The translations under genes and the position numbers were made by a program. Positions 1-5,363 of a DNA stretch of 5,583 nt are shown here, one piece after another (position 1 is the first letter of the stretch; every line of letters starts with the position of its first letter). Origin of the DNA: Clostridia bacterium (GTDB lineage Bacteria > Bacillota > Clostridia > Oscillospirales > CAG-272); the NCBI GenBank assembly GCA_017456685.1, contig JAFTIV010000151.1:1-5583 (forward strand), written 5' to 3'. The notes beneath the pieces are model-generated. The model was not told where the DNA came from. It worked only from the letters and a program-made list of their open reading frames with translations, and did not search any database.

Positions 1-272
1 AGCATCTCAAAGAAGGTACCGTGGCGCGCTGTATGTCCTACCCTTTCAAGGTCGGGGGTACGAATACACTTTTGGCAGGTGGTAACTCTGTTTCTTGGTG
101 GAATTACCTCGCCTGTAAAGAACTTCTTCATAGGCGCCATTCCTGAGTTTATAAGAAGCAACGATTTATCGTTGTTTGGCACGAGCGAAAACGAGGGCAG
201 GCGAAGATGTCCCTTGCTCTCAAAGAATGAAAGATATTTTTCTCTTAAATCATTTAATGATGTCCACTTCAT
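1..272 (-). CDS. alaS: Alanyl-tRNA synthetase, N-terminal fragment (cut by window edge)
   Basis: AlaS is the cytoplasmic class II synthetase that charges tRNA-Ala using ATP. Reading the minus strand from the ATG at 272-270 gives 90 complete codons before the window ends. The fragment opens [17 protein letters not shown] and continues with KGH (20-22), SLVPNND (29-35), [14 protein letters not shown] (41-54), [21 protein letters not shown] (64-84) and TFFEM (86-90), which is the conserved AlaRS N-terminus through class II motif 1 and into motif 2. R83 within TARH is the motif 2 region. Full AlaRS proteins are usually about 870-880 residues, so about one tenth is visible. The start is supported by a GAAAGGA ribosome binding site at 282-288, nine bases upstream. 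A consensus promoter lies only about 45 bases upstream of the start, so there is no room for the T-box leader that controls many Firmicutes alaS genes. No frameshift is seen. Confidence 0.97.
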   Translation of the reverse strand, partial: MKWTSLNDLREKYLSFFESKGHLRLPSFSLVPNNDKSLLLINSGMAPMKKFFTGEVIPPRNRVTTCQKCIRTPDLERVGHTARHGTFFEM

Positions 273-320
273 ATTAAAAATTCCTTTCGGTTTTTCAAAT
301 CTTATTTAAAAATCGTATAT

Positions 321-349
321 ATTTTAGCACGCGCTTTATATTTTGTCAA
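321..349 (-). promoter_or_regulatory. Promoter of alaS
   Basis: On the minus strand a perfect -35 TTGACA (349-344) is followed by a 17-base spacer and a -10 TAAAAT (326-321), one base from the TATAAT consensus. Transcription would start near 314, giving a leader of about 40 bases before the alaS ATG. The -35 sits in the context CCTTGACAAAA, shared with the promoter at 1795-1823. Confidence 0.85.
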
Positions 350-357
350 GGTAAGAG

Positions 358-389
358 GCGCAAATATTTTAATTTATAAAATTTTGCGC
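358..389. promoter_or_regulatory. AT-rich inverted repeat between divergent promoters
   Basis: GCGCAAA (358-364) is repeated inverted as TTTGCGC (383-389), with further partial pairing through the AT-rich centre (ATTTT-type arms, two mismatches). It lies between the alaS -35 (8 bases away) and the -35 of the membrane protein gene (31 bases away). It could be an operator, an UP-element-like AT-rich region, or chance. The left arm and centre (358-376) match a sequence at 1845-1863 in the other divergent promoter region at 17 of 19 positions. Confidence 0.4.
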
Positions 390-420
390 GAGGGCTTTTT
401 TGCCTTTTTGCTGACAGGGA

Positions 421-449
421 TTGACAAGGCGCGACTTTTTTGGTACAAT
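421..449 (+). promoter_or_regulatory. Promoter of the membrane protein gene
   Basis: TTGACA (421-426), a 17-base spacer and TACAAT (444-449) form a near-consensus vegetative promoter. Transcription would begin near 456, about 55 bases before the ATG at 511. Because the -35 begins with TTG, an open reading frame can be extended back to 421 in frame, but that region is promoter, not coding sequence. Confidence 0.85.
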
Positions 450-510
450 AAATTTGCAAATAGGGTGTGCAACTCGCGTCCCTTGTGTAATATCATTTTT
501 AGGAGATTTT

Positions 511-1080
511 ATGAAGCTTGTAAATGCTAAAAAAACAAAATTCTACTGGGCATTCTTTATTCTCGCCCTTTTGCTTGCCTTAGCAGGGGTAATTATAGCT
601 CCCGTTTGGTCGGGCACAGATGTTTTCTTCAAGAGCTGGGGTGCGCTAATTTTCGATGCACTTATCGCCTTTGCACTCATCTACTACATAGTCCTTTGCT
701 TGTTTAAGCACGCAAGCTCTGCAAGAGGCACGGTTCAGGTGCTTGCGGTTGTAGAGATTGTTATTCTTGCGCTTTTGGCGCTTAGCTGTCTGCTCTCGTA
801 CTTTACCACAGTGCTTCAAATTAAGGAGCCCTGCGTAATACTTGGAATTGCCCTTTGGCTAAGGGGCGCAAACGAGATAATTTGCACAAGCCTTTCGCGC
901 TCTGTGCGCCACCCTGTGTGGAAGAATGTAGTATTTTTGCTCTTAGTAACCCTTGGCACATTCCTCATTGCTCGTCCTCTTGTTACAAGAGTACAATTCC
1001 AATGGTTCATCGTTGCCTCACTTGCAACCCTGTGCATCTACACTATTCTTTATGGAATAAGCGCAAAAAAGAGCAATTAG
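511..1080 (+). CDS. Multi-pass membrane protein, possibly HdeD/DUF308-like
   Basis: This 189-residue protein is almost entirely hydrophobic. Likely membrane segments are about residues 11-33, 43-65, 75-98, 107-126, 137-155 and 162-183, with Lys-rich ends (KKTK at 7-10, KK at 186-187) that would favour a cytoplasmic location for both termini. Six short helices and the motif ILGIALWLRGANEI (110-123) recall the HdeD/DUF308 family, whose helices often carry G-I-x(5)-G-x(2)-E/Q patterns; this is a tentative resemblance, and the biochemical role of the family outside enteric acid resistance is not established. The start at 511 is chosen because AGGAG (501-505) stands five bases upstream, while an in-frame TTG at 421 is the -35 box. 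The gene has its own promoter and ends at the bidirectional terminator at 1114-1142, so it appears monocistronic. An unrelated small integral membrane protein remains possible. Confidence 0.8.
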   Translation: MKLVNAKKTKFYWAFFILALLLALAGVIIAPVWSGTDVFFKSWGALIFDALIAFALIYYIVLCLFKHASSARGTVQVLAVVEIVILALLALSCLLSYFTTVLQIKEPCVILGIALWLRGANEIICTSLSRSVRHPVWKNVVFLLLVTLGTFLIARPLVTRVQFQWFIVASLATLCIYTILYGISAKKSN

Positions 1081-1094
1081 GTCGTTTTATCGAC
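1081..1094. other. Small hairpin directly after a stop codon
   Basis: GTCG (1081-1084) and CGAC (1091-1094) pair around the loop TTTTAT, starting at the base after the stop codon of the membrane protein gene. Four base pairs are too few to act as a terminator alone, and the strong terminator follows 20 bases later. It may be chance. Confidence 0.25.
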
Positions 1095-1113
1095 ACATTA
1101 TCAAGCAAAAACG

Positions 1114-1142
1114 AAAAAGCAGACCGCGCGGTCTGCTTTTTT
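1114..1142. terminator. Bidirectional intrinsic terminator
   Basis: The 28 bases 1114-1141 are a perfect palindrome: an A5 tract (1114-1118), stem GCAGACC (1119-1125), central GCGC (1126-1129), GGTCTGC (1130-1136) and a T tract (1137-1142). Read rightward it ends the membrane protein transcript (stop at 1080); read leftward it ends the PH-SHOCT transcript (stop codon 1168-1166). The A tract becomes the U tract on the minus strand, so both directions have a GC-rich hairpin followed by U residues. Confidence 0.93.
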
Positions 1143-1165
1143 ATTTGTGATACATTTGCTACGAG

Positions 1166-1708
1166 CTAAATGCCAAGGAGCTGTTTTTTCTTCTCCTCAA
1201 ATTCCTTTTTGGTGATGATTTTCTTGTCGTACAGACGCTTCCATTGCTCAATTTCCTCGATAACGGGTAGCACAAGCTCCTCGTTTCGCTTCTTATAGAC
1301 ATTTAGCACCTCGACAATTGCGAGAAATGCATCGTTTAGCTGAAGCTTTGAAAAGTTAAGACGAACATTTTCCTTAAGGGTATCTATGCAAACCTTGCCA
1401 TCGAACATCCCGAAGGTGTCCTTCTCGACATCGTTTACATTATCAAGATTTACAATTTTCACAGGCTCTGCGCCGAAAATTCCCTTTTGCGCATATATCA
1501 AGCGCTTATCGGTAAAGGCGACAGCACAAATTCCATTCATAACCATAGCACCGCCGTTGTAAATTCCACAAGGAGCGAGAGAAAGCAAAACATTCTCGTC
1601 ACGCATAAGATGCTTTTGAATTACTTCAAAATGCTTTAATGCGCTTTTGTTATTGTAAATAAAGCCGTGCTCAAGAGCAAAGCGGTCCATCTGCGAGGCA
1701 GACCTCAT
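1166..1708 (-). CDS. Bacterial PH-like domain protein with C-terminal SHOCT motif
   Basis: The 180-residue product has no signal peptide or membrane segment and is predicted cytoplasmic or membrane-peripheral. Residues about 35-138 look like a bacterial pleckstrin-homology (YokE-like) domain: a run of beta strands with the hallmark TDKRLIYA (66-73), then AEPVKIVNLDNVNDVEKD (80-97) and a final helix (124-139). Residues about 150-180 match SHOCT, the short C-terminal helix-turn-helix motif: EQWKRLYDKKIITKKEFEEK followed by KKQLLGI at the extreme C-terminus, as is typical. SHOCT is thought to mediate oligomerisation or protein contacts; a specific function cannot be given. The start at 1708 is preceded by AGGAGAGGTG (complement of 1718-1727) with nine bases of spacing from GAGGTG, which supports M1 over the internal M7. 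The gene is transcribed alone from the promoter at 1795-1823 and converges on the terminator at 1114-1142. Confidence 0.88.
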   Translation of the reverse strand: MRSASQMDRFALEHGFIYNNKSALKHFEVIQKHLMRDENVLLSLAPCGIYNGGAMVMNGICAVAFTDKRLIYAQKGIFGAEPVKIVNLDNVNDVEKDTFGMFDGKVCIDTLKENVRLNFSKLQLNDAFLAIVEVLNVYKKRNEELVLPVIEEIEQWKRLYDKKIITKKEFEEKKKQLLGI

Positions 1709-1730
1709 AATTCAAAGCACCTCTCCTTCC

Positions 1731-1743
1731 TGCCTATTTGGCA
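1731..1743 (-). other. Small hairpin next to the ribosome binding site
   Basis: In the leader of the PH-SHOCT mRNA, TGCC and GGCA pair around the loop AAATA immediately upstream of the GGAAGGAGAGGTG ribosome binding region. The four-base-pair stem is weak. It could modulate translation, but it may be chance. Confidence 0.2.
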
Positions 1744-1794
1744 TTTCTCGACAGCGTTAGTAAAAGACAACACTAATCCATTATAATTTACATC

Positions 1795-1823
1795 ATTTTA
1801 CACCAAAAATCGTGTTTTGTCAA
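1795..1823 (-). promoter_or_regulatory. Promoter of the PH-SHOCT gene
   Basis: On the minus strand TTGACA (1823-1818), a 17-base spacer and TAAAAT (1800-1795) repeat exactly the core elements and spacing of the alaS promoter, including the CCTTGACAAAA context. Transcription would start near 1788, leaving a leader of about 80 bases. Confidence 0.87.
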
Positions 1824-1844
1824 GGGAATTGCCTTTATTTGTTC

Positions 1845-1863
1845 GCGCATATATTTTATTTTA
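1845..1863 (+). promoter_or_regulatory. 19-nt AT-rich motif shared by both divergent promoter regions
   Basis: GCGCATATATTTTATTTTA here matches GCGCAAATATTTTAATTTA at 358-376 at 17 of 19 positions. It lies eight bases upstream of the -35 of the surface protein gene, where an UP element or an activator site would sit. The first copy lies eight bases from the alaS -35, counted from its GCGC end. The functional reading is inference. Confidence 0.35.
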
Positions 1864-1871
1864 GTTAAGCC

Positions 1872-1900
1872 TTGACAAATCTTTTCTTATATAGTATAAT
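1872..1900 (+). promoter_or_regulatory. Perfect consensus promoter of the surface protein gene
   Basis: TTGACA (1872-1877), a 17-base spacer and TATAAT (1895-1900) match the vegetative sigma consensus at every position, with an AT-rich stretch upstream. This predicts strong transcription from near 1907 and an untranslated leader of about 95 bases. The leader (1907-2002) contains a short TTTTT-GGT-AAAAA inverted repeat but no riboswitch that I recognise. Confidence 0.92.
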
Positions 1901-1990
1901 AAATTATGTAAAATGCCATAACTATACACTTTTTGTGCTTTGTTTTTGGTAAAAATGACTTAAAACTAACGGGCTATTTGCTCTATGATA

Positions 1991-1998
1991 AAAGGAGA
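1991..1998 (+). promoter_or_regulatory. Ribosome binding site that fixes the start at 2003
   Basis: AAAGGAGA stands four to five bases before the ATG at 2003 and downstream of another in-frame ATG at 1985. The 1985 ATG has no comparable site upstream and would place six extra residues before the MKKSLRLLL signal peptide. The start at 2003 is therefore preferred. Confidence 0.85.
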
Positions 1999-2002
1999 TA
2001 CT

Positions 2003-5000
2003 ATGAAAAAATCCTTAAGGCTTTTGCTTATTGCATTTATAATACTAACGCTTACTGTGGCGTTTTCGATTGTCGTCTCTGCTGACGAGACGCCCGTCAA
2101 GCAATATTCTCTTACATATATGATAAACGACGGCTCGTGCAACAACCAGAACCACGACCATAATGGTATTAAATACTATGCTGAGGGCACAGAGGTTGTT
2201 GTTTCCTCTACCATTTGTGGCGGAGACCCCGCTTCAGGTGAGACCTTCCTTGGCTGGTATAGCGACGATGGTGTTCTCTACAAAAAGGGCGAAAAAATCA
2301 CAATGACTCGCAACACCATTCTTTATATTGCGGTTGGTAAAACAGTAAACTCTTTAAACGAGCTAAAAAGCTATGTTAGCGGAGACACAGGAAAGTTTTG
2401 GAACTATGCCGTGCTCGGTGCTGACATTACCTGCTCTGGAACTAACATCAGCGCAAACTGGAGCACTGCTATAATCGACCTTAACGGACATACAATTAAC
2501 TCCTCAGGAGTTCAATACGGCTTCGGCTCACAAAGGTCGGGTCTTATCTTCACAGGTAATGGTACAATTAACTTTACCTCTAACAAGCCTCTTGAGGGCG
2601 CATTCTTTACAACCTCTCGTCACGGCTACGGAGACGGACACCAGAAAATTTGGATTGGTAAGGGTGTAAAAATCAACTCAAACGCTCCTCTTATTAGAGT
2701 AACTAACTCAATGACCTCCACCGCTGGCAAGCCTACAATCCGTATTTACGGAGACATTACAGCGCCATTTATTCTTTGGTCACACGGTGCATTTGATATT
2801 GATGTTCATCTTTACGAGACCTGTAAAATTACAGTTCCGGCTGGCGCTAAGCAGGCTCTCATTTATGATAGCTCTAACGAGCTTGGCTTCACCATTGCAA
2901 GCCTCATAATCCACGGCGGTACCTTTAACCTACCCGAGGACTTCAAGGGCTTTGTAACAACGATTGACGACGAGCCTGACGACCGTCTTACCTACAAGAT
3001 AAACGGTGGTACCTTTAACCGCGACCTTTCGACTATAATCCCTATCTCGCTAAGAGTTCAGGACAACGGAAATGGAACCTTCTCTATTCTTCCTAACCCC
3101 TGCTCAAAGGCGCCAGAGGGCTCAAACGGCTTACACCGCTATGTTGCTACAAAAATCGGTGTAGATTGTGTTACCTCGGGAAAAATAACCTACTCCTGTA
3201 TCTACTGTCTTGAGGCAGGCTGTGACACCGAGGGTGGCACATGCTTCTGTGAATATGAGGTAAAGCGTGAAGCCTTTGGACATAGCTTTATTTCAGTTCT
3301 TACTCAGGATATGGTTGTAACAAAGAAGGAAACTAAGGTGGGCATCAGTACAATGACCTGTACAAGATGCGGTATTACAGAAACAAGCTACGAATACCCA
3401 GACCCAAACAGAGTTTATATCACACTTAAGGTAAGATATAAGCGCACAGATGCAAGCGGTGTTGAGCAGGAATATGTTGAAAACATTAGAGTGCCAAGTG
3501 AAAAGGTATTCGGCTTTAAGGCAGACCCTACATATGGAAATGATTTAACCTACATTTACTCCTATAGCGTATTCTCTCTCGAATATGAATTCGATGACGG
3601 GCGCAAGGAGACCTTCAAGCAAAACGAGGTTGTGGGCATCGAAATTCCTCTTGGAACAACAAAAATTCAAAAGGGGCTCTTCAAGGGCAACGAGGATATA
3701 GAATGGATTAGACTCCGCGAGGGCTTGATGTACATCGAGGACGAGGTATTCTCTCATATGCCTAAGCTTTCAAGGGTTGAGGGAATTGAGTTCGTTGAGG
3801 ACTACATCGGCACAAGCGCGTTCTATCAGGACGACTCTGCTGAGCCTAAGCTTATTCTTGACACTCTTAAGGTAAATGCCAAGGATGTTGGCGCAAGTGC
3901 GTTTAGAAATGTCCTTGCAACAAGAGTAATTATCGGTGATAATGTAAGACGCCTTAAGGATGCCTTCCGTCTTGACGGCAACACAAGCAAATACGAAAAC
4001 AACAAGGACATTGTCAAGGAAATCTTCATTGAGAAGATAAACAAGCATTATGCACCTGATGAAAATCCCGATATGTACGGAATTGCAGTTGCTGAGCTTC
4101 CAAGGACAATTTGGACTACCCTCTTTGAGGAGTTCTCGTACACAAGCACTCTTCTTGCGCGTGGCACCTTCTATGCCGGCCACAAGTTTGACAACATAAC
4201 TCATATGCCTAACTGTAAGGAAAACGGTTATATTGCACACGAATGTGTTCAATGTGGCTTGCACGAGGTGCTTGAAATCCTTTACAACACAGGAATAACT
4301 CATACATGGGTTGAGGCTGACCCGATTAAATCGACCTGCTCTGTTGCGGGCTATAACAGAGAATACTGTGAGCGCTGTGATTCCTACAGGAAAACAACTG
4401 AGCTTCCACTCGACCCAAATAAGCACGACTTTACCTCTACTGACCCAGAGCCAACTGTAGGTGCGTGCACATCGACCAACTGGGATTATCGTAGGCGCTG
4501 TGCTTACGGCTGTGGAACCTATTCAAAGAACATTTACAAGAAGGGTGACGGCATTATTCTTGGTCATGTTTACTCAAACGACCCGAATGATATAAAGACC
4601 GTTCCACCAACCTGTACAACTCCTGGTAAGACCTTTAAGACCTGTACTCGCTGTGGCGAGGAAAACGAGATTGGTGACACAATCCCTGTAGTTCCACACT
4701 CTTGGATTAGTACCCTTCAGGAAAGTGCGACCTGTAAAACCCCTGCAAAATACCTCTCTCGTTGCTCTGTTTGTGAGCTAACTGAGGTTATTGAGGAGAA
4801 AAACGCAGATGGCACACTTAAAATTCCTACCTACGAGGAGGCTGAGGAAAAGGGTCTTCATAAGTGGGTTGAAACTGTAATTGTTGAGCCTACCACGGAA
4901 AGCACTGGCTATAAGAGCATCAAGTGCTCAATTTGTAACAAGAGCAAAAAGGGTGCTAACACCACCATTCCAAAGCTTTCACAGGCTGAGGCGAACCGTA

Positions 5001-5140
5001 ACAAGGCTATTTTGATAGCTTCAATTGTCGGCGGTGTAGTTCTTGTTGGTGGCGGTATATTCGTTCTTGTATTCCTTCTCACAAAGAAGAAGAACAAATC
5101 TACAGGCTACAAGTATAAGTTCAATACCTTCAAAAAATAA
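2003..5140 (+). CDS. Large secreted, membrane-anchored surface protein (InlB-type repeat, beta-helix, BspA-like LRR, His/Cys repeats)
   Basis: The product is 1045 residues and exported. Residues 1-27 form a signal peptide with a likely signal peptidase I site after VSA; there is no lipobox Cys. Residues 33-112 resemble the InlB/Listeria-Bacteroides B repeat (FLGWYSDDG at 82-90, ending TILYIAV). Residues about 115-365 look like a right-handed beta-helix, with repeated GGTFN rungs at 305-309 and 335-339. Residues about 543-656 are BspA-like leucine-rich repeats (GLF 558-560, EVF 581-583, SAF 605-607 and 632-634, DAF 653-655). Eight His/Cys units flank this: two at 378-456 and six at 727-978, with the plan H-x-aromatic, then Cys-x9-Cys-x2-Cys. 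Residues 1002-1026 are a transmembrane helix followed by KKKNK and a short cytoplasmic tail; no LPXTG motif is present. Known relatives of these modules are adhesins or wall proteins, so adhesion or ligand binding is likely, but the ligand is unknown. It is transcribed alone from a perfect consensus promoter. Confidence 0.92.
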   Translation: MKKSLRLLLIAFIILTLTVAFSIVVSADETPVKQYSLTYMINDGSCNNQNHDHNGIKYYAEGTEVVVSSTICGGDPASGETFLGWYSDDGVLYKKGEKITMTRNTILYIAVGKTVNSLNELKSYVSGDTGKFWNYAVLGADITCSGTNISANWSTAIIDLNGHTINSSGVQYGFGSQRSGLIFTGNGTINFTSNKPLEGAFFTTSRHGYGDGHQKIWIGKGVKINSNAPLIRVTNSMTSTAGKPTIRIYGDITAPFILWSHGAFDIDVHLYETCKITVPAGAKQALIYDSSNELGFTIASLIIHGGTFNLPEDFKGFVTTIDDEPDDRLTYKINGGTFNRDLSTIIPISLRVQDNGNGTFSILPNPCSKAPEGSNGLHRYVATKIGVDCVTSGKITYSCIYCLEAGCDTEGGTCFCEYEVKREAFGHSFISVLTQDMVVTKKETKVGISTMTCTRCGITETSYEYPDPNRVYITLKVRYKRTDASGVEQEYVENIRVPSEKVFGFKADPTYGNDLTYIYSYSVFSLEYEFDDGRKETFKQNEVVGIEIPLGTTKIQKGLFKGNEDIEWIRLREGLMYIEDEVFSHMPKLSRVEGIEFVEDYIGTSAFYQDDSAEPKLILDTLKVNAKDVGASAFRNVLATRVIIGDNVRRLKDAFRLDGNTSKYENNKDIVKEIFIEKINKHYAPDENPDMYGIAVAELPRTIWTTLFEEFSYTSTLLARGTFYAGHKFDNITHMPNCKENGYIAHECVQCGLHEVLEILYNTGITHTWVEADPIKSTCSVAGYNREYCERCDSYRKTTELPLDPNKHDFTSTDPEPTVGACTSTNWDYRRRCAYGCGTYSKNIYKKGDGIILGHVYSNDPNDIKTVPPTCTTPGKTFKTCTRCGEENEIGDTIPVVPHSWISTLQESATCKTPAKYLSRCSVCELTEVIEEKNADGTLKIPTYEEAEEKGLHKWVETVIVEPTTESTGYKSIKCSICNKSKKGANTTIPKLSQAEANRNKAILIASIVGGVVLVGGGIFVLVFLLTKKKNKSTGYKYKFNTFKK

Positions 5141-5141
5141 C

Positions 5142-5363
5142 TAAGGGGATGCTGCAACAAGCACAGAACAAAAACAGACTCACCCTTACACAAGGCTATG
5201 TCATATAGCTATTAAATCAATATACAAAAGAGAAGGCTTGCGAATTTCGTAAGTCTTCTCCGTTTTTATGTCTGTTTTTTAGACGCGACCTCGCACTCTA
5301 CCGTACGAAGTACGCCGACGCGTACGAGCTCTCATCTTCTGCACTCGCTTCGCTATCCCCTTA
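5142..5363 (+). repeat. 220-bp structured repeat element, copy 1
   Basis: The element starts two bases after the stop codon of the surface protein gene. It begins TAAGGGGAT (5142-5150) and ends with the inverted copy ATCCCCTTA (5355-5363), giving nine-base terminal inverted repeats. Its left part (5151-5280) is about 36% GC and holds nested inverted repeats: outer arms AAAAACAGAC (5170-5179) and GTCTGTTTTT (5270-5279), enclosing GCTAT/ATAGC (5195-5209) and the long hairpin at 5230-5260. Its right part (5281-5363) is about 58% GC with CGTAC/GTACG arms (5302-5314) that could also pair with CGTAC at 5321-5325. No credible coding sequence is seen. It matches copy 2 at 209 of 213 compared positions. 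It could be a MITE- or REP-like element or a dispersed structured RNA. Confidence 0.9.
5230..5267 (+). terminator. Probable terminator of the surface protein gene, inside repeat copy 1
   Basis: GAGAAGGCTTGCG (5230-5242) pairs with CGTAAGTCTTCTC (5248-5260) in a 13-base-pair stem with two G-U pairs, around a short AT loop, followed by CG and a T5 tract (5263-5267); a second T6 tract follows at 5275-5280. It is the only terminator-like structure downstream of the stop codon at 5140, so the gene appears to use the repeat element to end its transcript. Confidence 0.75.

Noticed and set aside
79..309. 76-codon open frame on the plus strand
   Set aside because: It is antisense to the clear alaS N-terminus on the minus strand, and its product resembles nothing.
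421..510. N-terminal extension of the membrane protein gene from a TTG at 421
   Set aside because: The TTG is part of the TTGACA -35 box, the -10 follows at 444-449, and the ATG at 511 has a good ribosome binding site.
816..1169. Open frames on both strands overlapping the end of the membrane protein gene (minus 816-1037 and plus 855-1169)
   Set aside because: Both overlap a better supported gene, and the plus-strand one runs through the terminator. Neither has a convincing ribosome binding site or a recognisable domain.
1985..2002. Upstream in-frame ATG for the surface protein at 1985
   Set aside because: The ribosome binding site AAAGGAGA lies between the two ATGs and the signal peptide begins naturally at 2003.
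3770..4426. 218-codon antisense open frame, plus shorter minus-strand frames at 3545-3757, 3826-4044 and 4909-5097
   Set aside because: They are shadows of the surface protein gene; the translations have no coherent domain and no promoter or ribosome binding site was seen.
5081..5140. LPXTG sortase signal at the C-terminus of the surface protein
   Set aside because: No LPXTG-like motif precedes the transmembrane helix; the helix and KKKNK tail look like a simple membrane anchor.
5279..5335. 18-residue Arg-rich open frame on the minus strand within the repeat, conserved in copy 2
   Set aside because: It has no clear ribosome binding site, its conservation follows simply from the copies being 98% identical, and its composition reflects the GC-rich palindromic half of the element.
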